64,000 nt of DNA from Streptomyces fuscichromogenes (GTDB taxonomy: Bacteria > Actinomycetota > Actinomycetes > Streptomycetales > Streptomycetaceae). Position numbers and translations under genes: made by a program. The stretch lies in contig NZ_BMML01000025.1 in NCBI RefSeq assembly GCF_014645815.1, positions 1 through 64,000 of the forward strand, given 5' to 3'. Below, piece after piece: positions 33,025 through 41,894 of this stretch. The notes below the pieces were generated by a model. That model was given only the letters and a program-made list of their open reading frames with translations, searched no databases and was not told the origin of the DNA. Position 1 is the stretch's first letter; each line of letters begins with the position of its first letter.

Positions 33025-34050
33025 ATGAGTATCTACCGAGTCGCGCAGGTCACCGCCCTGGGCGGACCGTTCGAGATCGTCGAGCGGGAGGTGCCGAGGC
33101 CCGGCCCCCGACAGGTGCGGATCGCGGTGGAGGCGTGCGGCATCTGCCACAGCGACACCTTCTTCGTCACCGCCGCGCTGCCGGGCGTCACGTTCCCGGT
33201 GGTACCCGGGCACGAGATCGCCGGGCGGATCGAGGAACTCGGCGAGGGCCTCGACGGCTGGGGCCGGCAGCTCGGCGACCGGGTGGCGGTCGGCTGGTTC
33301 GGCGGCAGCTGCGGCCACTGCAAGCCCTGCCGCCAGGGCGACTTCATCGTCTGCGAGAACATGAAGACGCCCGGCTGGAGCTACGACGGCGGCTTCGGCG
33401 AGCAGGTGATCGCGCCGGCCGACGCCCTGGCCCGCATCCCCGACGGGCTGACCTCGGCCGACGCGGCCCCGATGGGCTGCGCGGGCGTGACCACCTTCAA
33501 CGGCCTGCGGCGCAGCCCGGCGCAACCCGGTGACCTGGTCGCCGTCGTCGGGCTCGGCGGACTCGGCCACCTCGGGGTGAAGTACGCGGTGGCCATGGGC
33601 TTCGAGACGGTGGCCATCGCCCGAGGAGCAGAGAAGGCCGACTTCGCCAAGCAGCTCGGCGCCCACCACTACGTCGACTCCACGGCCGCCACCCCGGTCG
33701 CCGAAGCCCTCCAGTCGCTCGGCGGCGCCAAGGCCGTGCTGGCCACCGCGGGCAACTCCCGGGCGATCTCGGCGGCCATGGACGGGCTGGCCCCCAGGGG
33801 CGAGCTGGTGGTGGTCGGCATCGACCCCGAGCCGCTCGGGATCAGCCCGTTCCAGCTGGTCGGGACGGCGCGCGTGGTCCGCGGCCATCCGTCCGGCACC
33901 GCGCGGGAGGTGCAGGACACCATGGAGTTCAGCGCCCTGCACGGGATCCGCCCGACGATCGAGACCGTACCGCTGGAGCAGGCGGACGAGGCCTACCAGA
34001 AGATGGTCACCGGGGCCGCGCGCTTCCGGATGGTCCTCACCTACGACTGA
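33025..34050 (+). CDS. Zinc-dependent alcohol dehydrogenase
   Basis: A 341-residue medium-chain dehydrogenase. Catalytic-zinc residues lie in CGICHSD (about 38-44), PGHE (about 62-65) and the Cys in GCAGVTTF; the structural-zinc loop CGHCKPCRQGDFIVCE has the four Cys in the usual spacing. The Rossmann motif is VVGLGGLGHLGVKYAVAMGF. The overall look is of class III-like actinobacterial enzymes (AdhA/AdhP) acting on simple alcohols or aldehydes with NAD(P)H. ATG 33025 follows CCGGGAGAGACGC. The gene is monocistronic, ending 1 nt before a large inverted repeat. Confidence 0.88.
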   Translation: MSIYRVAQVTALGGPFEIVEREVPRPGPRQVRIAVEACGICHSDTFFVTAALPGVTFPVVPGHEIAGRIEELGEGLDGWGRQLGDRVAVGWFGGSCGHCKPCRQGDFIVCENMKTPGWSYDGGFGEQVIAPADALARIPDGLTSADAAPMGCAGVTTFNGLRRSPAQPGDLVAVVGLGGLGHLGVKYAVAMGFETVAIARGAEKADFAKQLGAHHYVDSTAATPVAEALQSLGGAKAVLATAGNSRAISAAMDGLAPRGELVVVGIDPEPLGISPFQLVGTARVVRGHPSGTAREVQDTMEFSALHGIRPTIETVPLEQADEAYQKMVTGAARFRMVLTYD

Positions 34051-34095
34051 GCGGACCGCCCGCACGGCACGTGCCGCCCGTGCGCCCCGGTCCGC
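34051..34095 (+). terminator. Candidate terminator after the alcohol dehydrogenase gene
   Basis: Nested inverted repeats: outer GCGGACC (34051-34057) with GGTCCGC (34089-34095), inner GCACGG (34062-34067) with CCGTGC (34078-34083). The fold starts right after the stop codon. The stem is interrupted, so strength is uncertain. The following 300 bases up to 34392 hold only short GGGCGCACGC direct repeats near 34368-34390 and no gene. Confidence 0.5.
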
Positions 34096-34392
34096 ATGCC
34101 GGTGCCTCGGCCGCCCGGCACAACGCGGTCCGACGCCGGCCGCAGCGGCTTGCCCGGCGGGTGCGGCGCCCAGCGGTGCACCTCACCGATCGGGTCCCCG
34201 GAGCCCCGGGGCAGCCGGTCCCCGAGCGCCCCGCTCCACGGCCGCCGCCGTGCCGTTCTCCTCGTGCCGCGTCCCCGGTCCTCACCGCTGATCGTCGCTG
34301 ATCGTTTTCGTGGCGGTGCACGAGCCGCGCCTCGGCGGTGCCACCCGGCGGCCGGCGGCGCGGCGGGCGCACGCGGGCGCACGCGGGCGCGC

Positions 34393-36252
34393 TCAGCCTC
34401 GTACCGCGCGGGCCGCGAGCAGCGCGATGTCGTCCTCGGAGCCGCCGGCGAGACGCGCGAGGACCGTGTCGAGGATCTTGTCCAGCGGGTCGGTCGGGCA
34501 CAGCGACAGTCCCGTCAGCCGCGCCAGGCCCCGGTCGATGTCCTCGCCGCGCCGCTCCACCAGCCCGTCCGTGTACAGGAGCAGCACCCCGCCGCGTTCC
34601 GGGGTGACGCGCTGCTCGTACCGGCCGAGCCCGCTGCCCAGCGGCGGGCCGACCGGCACCGGCACCAGCTCCATGTCGCCCTGCGGGGTGAGCCAGACCG
34701 GCGGCAGGTGCCCGGCGCTGGCATAGGTGAGCGTGGCCACGTCCGAGTCGCCGAGCGCGAGGAAGCAGGTGGCCACCCGCTCGAAGCCGGAGTCGGCGAC
34801 CATGCGGTCCGCGTGCTGGAGGATACGGCGCGGCGAGAGCCCGGCGAGGGCGAGGGCGCGCAGCGTCGAACGGTAGTGGCTCATCGCCACCGCCGCGTCC
34901 ACCCCGTGGCCCATCACGTCCCCGATGACCAGCATCGTGCGACCGTCGGGCAGCGCCAGGACGTCGTACCAGTCGCCGCCGATCATGGAGCCGTCGTCGG
35001 CGGGCCGGTAGCGGGCGGTGGTCTCCACCCCGGCGTGCTGCTGGAGCTGGCCCGGCTCGGCCAGCAGGGCCCGTTGCAGTTCCAGGGCCATGGTGTGCTC
35101 GCGTTCGAAGCGGACCGCGCGGTCCAGGGCACGCGCGGCGCGGGCGGCGAGTTCGCGGGCCACCGTGGCGTCCTCGTTCGAGAACGACCCGGAGTCGCCG
35201 GCACGGGCCAGCAGCAGAATGCCGAGCACCCGGCCGTCCGAGACCAGCGGGGCGAGCAGCACCGAGTGGACCCGGGCGGTCAGACACGCCCGAGCCGGGG
35301 GCCAGCGCGGGATCAGCGACCGCCACTGCGCCGCGGTGATCGCGTTGCGCCGCCAGATCCGGCCCGCCGCCAGGTTCCGCCGGGTCCCGGTGCCGCGCGG
35401 CCAGCCGACCAGCTCACCGCGCGCGTCCAGGGCCGCGAGGCCGGTGGCCAGCCCCGGACGGGTGGCGTACGCCGCGAGCCGGGTCGGCGCCCGCCGCGCC
35501 GACGCCGTGTCCGGCGGACTGAGCTCCACCCCGGCCGCGTCCGCCAGCTCGGGTACGACGAACTCCGCCAGCTCCCGGCAGGTCCCGGCGACGTCGGTGC
35601 CGGTGCCGATCCGGGAGGCGGCCGAGTCCAGCAACGCCAGCCGGCGGTGGGCGCGCTCCAGCTCGTACAGGTACTGCTGCGGCTCGCTGATCTCCAGGCC
35701 CACCGCGGCGACGCCCGCCACCTTGCCCGTGCTGTCGACGAGCCGGTGGTACACGCACCGCCACTCGCGGACCTGGTACGGCGAGTCCACCCAGGTCCGT
35801 CCGGTGACGATGGCCTCGCGCGGCCGTCCGTCGTGCATGACGTCCCGGAGCACCTGGTCGGGCCGCTGGATGTGCGGCAGCACCTCGCGCTGGGTGCGGC
35901 CGAGGTAGGCGGCGGCGGGCAGGCCGGTCATCCGGGCCATGTGCGGATTGACGTAGAGGTAGCGCAGCCGGGTGTCGAGGACGGCGAAACCGACGGCCGC
36001 GCCCTCGACGATGCCGCGCAGCATGTCGATGTAGCCGAGGTCGACGGGGGGCGTGCCCTCCGCCGCGGAAGCCGCCGACGCCGTCGAGGTGCCCCGCGCG
36101 ACCGGTGCCGCCGGTGCGGCCGTGAGCCCCGACGCGGCCGGCCCGGCCGGTGCGGCCGGTCGTCGAGAGGAGGTGTCCCTGTCCACCCGGTCCTCCTCGC
36201 CTGCCCCTCCCTCGGCCGCCCTCATCGTGCCCCAGGTCCCGGCACACCGCAT
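34393..36252 (-). CDS. PAS-GAF-SpoIIE (PP2C-type) phosphatase
   Basis: A 619-residue regulatory phosphatase. A low-complexity Ala/Pro leader (1-70) precedes a PAS domain (YIDMLRGIVEGAAVGFAVLD, then TRLRYLYVNPHMARMTGLPA), then a GAF-like sensor (about 205-365) and a SpoIIE/RsbU PP2C domain (about 390-619). The metal-binding motifs are GSMIGGDWYD, VIGDVMGHGVDAAVAM, LTYASAGHLPP and GSEDDIALLAARA. These enzymes dephosphorylate anti-anti-sigma proteins and so release stress or developmental sigma factors. Streptomyces has dozens and the partner is usually unlinked, as here. The start is uncertain (36252 or the ATG at 36225); neither has a strong ribosome site. Confidence 0.88.
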   Translation of the reverse strand: MRCAGTWGTMRAAEGGAGEEDRVDRDTSSRRPAAPAGPAASGLTAAPAAPVARGTSTASAASAAEGTPPVDLGYIDMLRGIVEGAAVGFAVLDTRLRYLYVNPHMARMTGLPAAAYLGRTQREVLPHIQRPDQVLRDVMHDGRPREAIVTGRTWVDSPYQVREWRCVYHRLVDSTGKVAGVAAVGLEISEPQQYLYELERAHRRLALLDSAASRIGTGTDVAGTCRELAEFVVPELADAAGVELSPPDTASARRAPTRLAAYATRPGLATGLAALDARGELVGWPRGTGTRRNLAAGRIWRRNAITAAQWRSLIPRWPPARACLTARVHSVLLAPLVSDGRVLGILLLARAGDSGSFSNEDATVARELAARAARALDRAVRFEREHTMALELQRALLAEPGQLQQHAGVETTARYRPADDGSMIGGDWYDVLALPDGRTMLVIGDVMGHGVDAAVAMSHYRSTLRALALAGLSPRRILQHADRMVADSGFERVATCFLALGDSDVATLTYASAGHLPPVWLTPQGDMELVPVPVGPPLGSGLGRYEQRVTPERGGVLLLYTDGLVERRGEDIDRGLARLTGLSLCPTDPLDKILDTVLARLAGGSEDDIALLAARAVRG

Positions 36253-36547
36253 CCCGGGACCGGCACGGGTGTCTGTGCGGGGACGCTCCGAGACTCCGTC
36301 CGGACTCCCGTGCGCGGCGCTCCGGAAACCGGTCCGGGCGGCTGCCCGCAGGCGTCCCCGGGACCGTTCCGGGCCGTCCGGTGCGGCGGTCGCCGGGGTG
36401 GGTGCCTGGCATTCCGGGGGCCTGCCGGCGGGGCTGCCGGGCGTCGGCGCTCACACCGGCCGAAGGCGGTCTGTGCGGCGGCCTTAACCCCCGTTGATCA
36501 GGAGCGGTGACGCCGGCGTAATCAGCCGTGCTTACGGTCGGAGTCGG

Positions 36548-39500
36548 ATGGAAGAGGCTGACCAGCAGGAACAGGGGGCGCCCGTGGCCGCGCCGGACTC
36601 GCGCAGCACCGACACCACCAGGGTGCGGACCGTCTGCTCGTACTGCGGGGTCGGCTGCGGCATGGTCCTGGACATCGGCACCGGCCCGGACGGCCGACGT
36701 ACCGTCCTGAAGGCGTCCGGCGACAAGGAGCACCCCGCGAACTTCGGCCGACTGTGCACGAAGGGCGCCACCACCGCCGACATGCTGGCCGCGCCCGGCC
36801 GCCTGACCACCGCACTGCTGCGGCCCGAGCGGGGCGAGGAGGCGGTGCCGTCGGCCGTGGCGGCGGCGGTCGCCGAGACCGCGCGGCGGCTGCGCGCGAT
36901 CGTCGACGAGCACGGCCCGGACGCGGTCGCCCTCTACGTCTCCGGCCAGATGAGCCTGGAGGCCCAGTACCTCGCCAACAAGCTCACCAAGGGCTATCTG
37001 CGCACCAACAACATCGAGTCCAACTCCCGGCTGTGCATGGCCAGCGCCGGCACCGGATACAAGCTCTCCCTCGGCGCCGACGGCCCGCCCGGTTCGTACC
37101 AGGACCTCGACAGGGCGGACGTCTTCCTGGTCATCGGCGCCAACATGGCCGACTGCCACCCCATCCTCTTCCTGCGCCTGATGGACCGGGTGAAGGCGGG
37201 CGCGAAACTGATCGTCGTCGATCCGCGCCGTACCGCCACCGCCGCCAAGGCCGACCTCTTCCTCCAGGTCAGGCCGGGCACCGACCTGGCCCTTCTCAAC
37301 GGCCTGCTCCACCTGCTGTACGAGAACGGGCACACCGACCCCGACTTCATCGCCTCGTACACCGAGGGCTGGGAGGCGATGCCGGAGTTCCTCGCCGACT
37401 ACCCGCCGGCCACCGTCGCCGAGATCACCGGGATCCCCGAGGCGGACCTGCGCGCGGCCGCCCGGCTGATCGGCGAGGCGGGGGAGTGGACCAGCTGCTG
37501 GACCATGGGCCTCAACCAGTCCACGCACGGCACCTGGAACACCAACGCGCTGGTCAACCTGCACCTGGCGACCGGAAAGATCTGCCGTCCGGGCAGCGGC
37601 CCGCTCTCCCTCACCGGCCAGCCCAACGCCATGGGCGGCCGGGAGATGGGCTACATGGGACCGGGGCTGCCCGGCCAGCGGTCGGTACTCGTCGACGCCG
37701 ACCGCGCCTTCGTCGAGGAGCGGTGGGGCCTGGAGCCCGGCACGATCCGCGCCGACGGCGTCGGCAAGGGCACGGTCGAGATGTTCCGGAAGATGGCCGA
37801 CGGCGAGATCAAGGCCTGCTGGATCATCTGCACCAACCCGGTCGCCTCCGTCGGCAACCGCAGGACGGTCATCGAGGGCCTGGAGGCCGCCGAGTTCGTC
37901 GTCACCCAGGACGTCTTCACCGACACCGAGACCAACGCCTACGCCGACGTCGTCCTGCCCGCCGCCCTGTGGACCGAGTCCGAGGGCGTCCTCATCAACA
38001 GCGAGCGCAACCTCACCCTTGCCCGGCCCGCCGCCGACCCGCCCGGCGAGGCCGTCGCCGACTGGCGGCTGATCGCCGGCGTCGCCCGCGCCATGGGCTT
38101 CGAGGACGGATTCTCGTACGACAGCGCGGAGCAGATCTTCGAGGAGATCAAGCGTTTCCACAACCCGCAGACCGGCTACGACCTGCGGGGCGTCAGCTAC
38201 GACCGGTTGCGCACCGCCCCCGTCCAGTGGCCGGCCGCCACCGCCGACGGCCCCGACCGCAACCCCGTCCGCTACGTCGGCGCCGACGGTTCCCTCACCT
38301 TCGCCACCGCCTCCGGACGCGCCGTCTTCCACGCCCGCCCGCACGTGGACCCCGCCGAGATGCCCGACGACGACTACCCGTTCGTCCTGAACACGGGCCG
38401 CCTCCAGCACCAGTGGCACACCCTGACCAAGACCGCGAAGGTCGCCAAGCTGAACAGGCTCAACCCCGGCCCGTTCGTCGAGGTCCACCCCGAGGACGCG
38501 GCCGCGCTCGGGCTTGCCGAGGGCGACTCCGTGGAGGTCGCCTCGCGGCGCGGCCGGGCGGTGCTGCCGGCGGTCGTCACGGACCGGGTGCTGCCGGGGT
38601 CCTGCTTCGCGCCGTTCCACTGGAACGACCTGTTCGGCGAGTACCTCAGCGTCAACGCGGTGACCAGCGACGCGGTCGACCCGCTCTCCTTCCAGCCCGA
38701 GCTGAAGGTGTGCGCGGTGTCGCTGACCAAGGTGTCCACACCGGTGAGCGTGCAGGTGCCGGGAGCCGAGGAAACCCCGGCCGCCCTCGCCGCACCCGTC
38801 GCCGCCGCTGTCGCGCCCACGGCCGTACTGCCGTCCGCCGCCGCCGTGTTCGGCCTCGACCCCGTCCCGCCGCCGGTCCTCACCGATCGCGAACGGCAGT
38901 ACCTGGTCGGCTTTCTCGCCGGCATCCCGGTCGGCGCCCCCGGCGTCCCCGTGCTGCCGCCGGACGCGCCGTTCAGCCCCGAGCACGCCCTGTGGGTCAA
39001 CGGCACCCTCGCCGGCATGTACTCCCGATCGGTCACGGCCACGGGCACGGGCACGGCCGAGGACGCCGTGACGGCGCGGACGCCCGGTCGCCACGTGGTC
39101 ATCCTCTGGGCCTCGCAGACCGGCAACGCCGAGGACTTCGCGACCACCACCGCCGAGCGGCTCACCGCGGGTGGCCACGCGGCCTCCCTCGTCGCCATGG
39201 ACGAGGCCGACCCGGCGGCCCTGCCCACGGGCGCCGACCTGCTCCTGATCACCAGCACCTTCGGCGACGGCGACGCCCCCGACAACGGCGCCGGCTTCTG
39301 GGACGGCCTCGCCACACTCGACACCGGGCGCCTGGCGGGCCGCCGGTTCGCCGTCCTGGCCTTCGGCGACTCCAGCTACGACGACTTCTGCGGACACGGA
39401 CGGCGCCTGGACAGCCGGATGGACGAACTCGGCGCGGTCCGGCTCGCACCGCGCACCGACTGCGAACCGGACTACGAGACACAGGCCGAGGCCTGGCTGG

Positions 39501-40696
39501 ACCAGGTGCTCGTGGCCCTCAAGGACGAGCCGGCCCCGGCCGCCGTCCCGGCCCCGGCACCCGCCAGGTCCCGGCGTCCCGCCCCCGTCACCGCCCGGCT
39601 CGTCGGCAACCAGCTGCTCAGCCTGCCCGGCGCCGGCAAGGAGGTCCGCCGCTTCACCTTCGACAGCCGTGACAGCGAGACCCCGCTGGTCTACGAGGCG
39701 GGCGACGCGCTCGGGGTCCGGCCGCTCAACTCCCCCGACCTGGTGGCGGAATGGCTGACCGTCACCGGCCTCGACGCCACCACCGGCGTGCAGATCGGCG
39801 GAGTCGGCGAAGTCCCCCTCGCCGAAGCCCTCTCCCGCCATCTGGACATCACCCGCGTCACCCCGGACCTGCTCCGCTTCGCCGCCGAACGCACCCGTGA
39901 CCCGCGCGAGTTGCGCAAGCTGCTGCGTCCCGACAACAAGGACGAGCTGGCCAAGTGGTCCTGGGGCCGGCAGGCGGTCGACGTCGTCGCGGAGTTCGGG
40001 ATCCGCGCCGGTGCCGGTGAGTGGGCGGGCGTCCTCGGCAGGCTCCAGCCGCGCCTGTACTCCATCTCGTCCAGTCCGCTCACCGACCCCCACCAGGTCT
40101 CGCTCACCGTCTCCGTGGTCCGCTACGAGAACCTGCACGGCAGGTCCCGGCAGGGCGTCTGCTCGCCGTTCCTCGCCGACGCCGAACCCGGCACACCGGT
40201 CCCGGTGCACGTCCAGCGCGCACCGCACTTCCGGCCGCCCGCGGACCCGGCGACCCCCATGGTCATGGTGGGCCCCGGCACCGGTGTGGCGCCGTTCGTC
40301 GGCTTCCTGGAGGAGCGCCGCGCCCGCGGCCACCGCGCCCCCAACTGGCTGTTCTTCGGCGAACAGCACCGGGCCACCGACTTCTACTACGAGCGGGAGC
40401 TCTCCGCACTGCTCGCCGACTCCACCCTGAGCCGCCTCGACACCGCCTTCTCGCGTGACCAGCGGGCCAAGGTCTACGTCCAGGACCGGATGCGCGAACA
40501 CGGGCCGCTGCTGTGGTCCTGGCTCCAGGACGGCGCCCACTTCTACGTCTGCGGCGACGCCTCCCGGATGGCCAAGGACGTCGACCGGGCCCTGAAGGAC
40601 ATCGCCACCGTGCACGGCGGACTGAGCGCGGACGAGGCGACGGTGTACGTCAAGCAGCTGGCCACGGAACGGCGTTACGTCCGTGACGTCTACTGA
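36548..40696 (+). CDS. Assimilatory nitrate reductase fused to flavodoxin/FNR reductase
   Basis: A single 1382-residue polypeptide carrying a catalytic molybdenum subunit and its electron-supply module. Residues 1-740 are a Mo-bisMGD oxidoreductase with a [4Fe-4S] site at Cys30, Cys33, Cys37 and Cys70 and the Mo ligand Cys163 in SNSRLCMASA, as in NasC/NarB. Residues about 830-980 are a flavodoxin (ILWASQTGNAEDFATTTAER, then LITSTFGDGDAPDNG), and 1000-1382 a CysJ-type FAD/NADPH domain (RLYSISSSPL, GPGTGVAPFVGFLEER). It should reduce nitrate to nitrite with NADPH directly. ATG 36548 is taken; a TTG at 36494 and a GTG at 36584 are alternatives. No nitrite reductase or MoCo gene is adjacent. Confidence 0.9.
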   Translation: MEEADQQEQGAPVAAPDSRSTDTTRVRTVCSYCGVGCGMVLDIGTGPDGRRTVLKASGDKEHPANFGRLCTKGATTADMLAAPGRLTTALLRPERGEEAVPSAVAAAVAETARRLRAIVDEHGPDAVALYVSGQMSLEAQYLANKLTKGYLRTNNIESNSRLCMASAGTGYKLSLGADGPPGSYQDLDRADVFLVIGANMADCHPILFLRLMDRVKAGAKLIVVDPRRTATAAKADLFLQVRPGTDLALLNGLLHLLYENGHTDPDFIASYTEGWEAMPEFLADYPPATVAEITGIPEADLRAAARLIGEAGEWTSCWTMGLNQSTHGTWNTNALVNLHLATGKICRPGSGPLSLTGQPNAMGGREMGYMGPGLPGQRSVLVDADRAFVEERWGLEPGTIRADGVGKGTVEMFRKMADGEIKACWIICTNPVASVGNRRTVIEGLEAAEFVVTQDVFTDTETNAYADVVLPAALWTESEGVLINSERNLTLARPAADPPGEAVADWRLIAGVARAMGFEDGFSYDSAEQIFEEIKRFHNPQTGYDLRGVSYDRLRTAPVQWPAATADGPDRNPVRYVGADGSLTFATASGRAVFHARPHVDPAEMPDDDYPFVLNTGRLQHQWHTLTKTAKVAKLNRLNPGPFVEVHPEDAAALGLAEGDSVEVASRRGRAVLPAVVTDRVLPGSCFAPFHWNDLFGEYLSVNAVTSDAVDPLSFQPELKVCAVSLTKVSTPVSVQVPGAEETPAALAAPVAAAVAPTAVLPSAAAVFGLDPVPPPVLTDRERQYLVGFLAGIPVGAPGVPVLPPDAPFSPEHALWVNGTLAGMYSRSVTATGTGTAEDAVTARTPGRHVVILWASQTGNAEDFATTTAERLTAGGHAASLVAMDEADPAALPTGADLLLITSTFGDGDAPDNGAGFWDGLATLDTGRLAGRRFAVLAFGDSSYDDFCGHGRRLDSRMDELGAVRLAPRTDCEPDYETQAEAWLDQVLVALKDEPAPAAVPAPAPARSRRPAPVTARLVGNQLLSLPGAGKEVRRFTFDSRDSETPLVYEAGDALGVRPLNSPDLVAEWLTVTGLDATTGVQIGGVGEVPLAEALSRHLDITRVTPDLLRFAAERTRDPRELRKLLRPDNKDELAKWSWGRQAVDVVAEFGIRAGAGEWAGVLGRLQPRLYSISSSPLTDPHQVSLTVSVVRYENLHGRSRQGVCSPFLADAEPGTPVPVHVQRAPHFRPPADPATPMVMVGPGTGVAPFVGFLEERRARGHRAPNWLFFGEQHRATDFYYERELSALLADSTLSRLDTAFSRDQRAKVYVQDRMREHGPLLWSWLQDGAHFYVCGDASRMAKDVDRALKDIATVHGGLSADEATVYVKQLATERRYVRDVY

Positions 40697-40723
40697 CCGG
40701 CCGACTGACCGGCTGTCGTCCGG

Positions 40724-41782
40724 TTACTGACTTTCCATCAGGTGCCGCATGGTGAGGGCGAGTTGCAGCCGGAACCGGCCCTGCGGGGTGCGCACCGACC
40801 AGCCCAGCAGATGTTCGGCGTGCGTCAACCGGTCCTGGAGCGTGGAGTGATGGACGTTGATCTCGGCGGCCGCCGCCCGCAGACTCGCCGTCGACGCGAC
40901 CGCGTGCAGCGTGCGCAGCATCCAGGGGGCGTCGGCCGCGGCGGCCTGCACGGCACGGACGTCCGGCGCCGGTTCCGCACCGGGTACCACCAGACCGGCG
41001 AGCAGCGCGACCCCGCCCAGCTCGTCGGCGTGCACGATCGGCGGGCCGGCCGGCTCCGGTGAGCCGCCGTCGGCGGTGAACCGCAGCGCGGTACGGGCCG
41101 CCGCCCAGGACCGGGGGAGGTCCGCGACGGCCACGGCCGGGCCCACCCCCGCCCGTCCCGTCGGCAGCCCCGGTGCCGGTACCGGTGGCAGTACCGGTGG
41201 GGGCCCGTCCGGCACGATCCGGGGCGGGCCGTCGGCCACCGCCACCGCCCGGAACCGCGCGGCCGGGTCGGCGGTGTCCAGGCCGAGCCCGCGGGCCGCG
41301 TGCAGCCGGGCCGGCAGCGGCGCGCCGGCCTCCAGGACCGTCTCGACCAGCGCGGGGTCGTCCACCGGCGGCCCCGGCGCCCGCCCCCGGGTACGGTCGA
41401 GCACGGATCGTACGGCCGCCGAGGCCCGCTCCAGGATCACCGCGTCGACGACACTCGGGCCGTCGGCACCCTCCCGCTCCAGCCACAGCGCGGGCGGACC
41501 GCCCGGTACCAGCGGCGCGCCCGGCCAGCCCGGCGCGGGCCCGCCCACGGTGTCCGTCCGGCGCCCGTCCGGCTCCACCCGCAGCCGCACCCACCGCTCC
41601 TCGTCGACCAGCCGCGCCGCACAGCCCGCCAGCACGGCGGCCCCGCGCACCAGCGCCTCCAGACCGGCCCGGGTCTCGACCAGCCGGTCGAAGTAGGCGA
41701 TGACCGCGACGGCGGCCCCGGCATCCGGGTCCACCGCGGCCAGCCGCCCCGCCAGCTCTTTCATACGGCCATGATGCGCCAT
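40724..41782 (-). CDS. PucR-type regulator with C-terminal helix-turn-helix
   Basis: A 352-residue regulator. The N-terminal 250 residues are Pro/Ala/Gly-rich with little recognisable structure, and the C-terminal 60 residues form the PucR-type helix-turn-helix (HAVASTASLRAAAAEINVHH, then STLQDRLTHAEHLLGWSVRT, PQGRFRLQLALTMRHL). ATG 41782 follows GGAGGGCCGG; a second ATG at 41764 lacks a ribosome site. Family members control purine, amino-acid and related oxidative pathways. It is divergent from the molybdenum hydroxylase pair, which it may control. It also converges with the nitrate reductase gene with a 27-nt gap. Confidence 0.8.
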   Translation of the reverse strand: MAHHGRMKELAGRLAAVDPDAGAAVAVIAYFDRLVETRAGLEALVRGAAVLAGCAARLVDEERWVRLRVEPDGRRTDTVGGPAPGWPGAPLVPGGPPALWLEREGADGPSVVDAVILERASAAVRSVLDRTRGRAPGPPVDDPALVETVLEAGAPLPARLHAARGLGLDTADPAARFRAVAVADGPPRIVPDGPPPVLPPVPAPGLPTGRAGVGPAVAVADLPRSWAAARTALRFTADGGSPEPAGPPIVHADELGGVALLAGLVVPGAEPAPDVRAVQAAAADAPWMLRTLHAVASTASLRAAAAEINVHHSTLQDRLTHAEHLLGWSVRTPQGRFRLQLALTMRHLMESQ

Positions 41783-41894
41783 CCGGCCCTCCGCGAGGAG
41801 AGCCCGGCACGGCAGGCAACCCCCGCGCCCGCCCGCCCCTCCTAGCTGTCGAGGCACAGCGCCGATACGCAGCCCCACGGACAGGAGCCCCCGC

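Noticed and set aside
34368..34390. Short GGGCGCACGC direct repeats near the SpoIIE gene end
   Set aside because: Two to three imperfect copies in extremely GC-rich DNA; too little to call a functional repeat or origin.
35414..40615. 1733-codon minus frame opposite the nitrate reductase
   Set aside because: Despite its length it is a GC-driven antisense frame; the plus strand shows the complete set of cofactor motifs.
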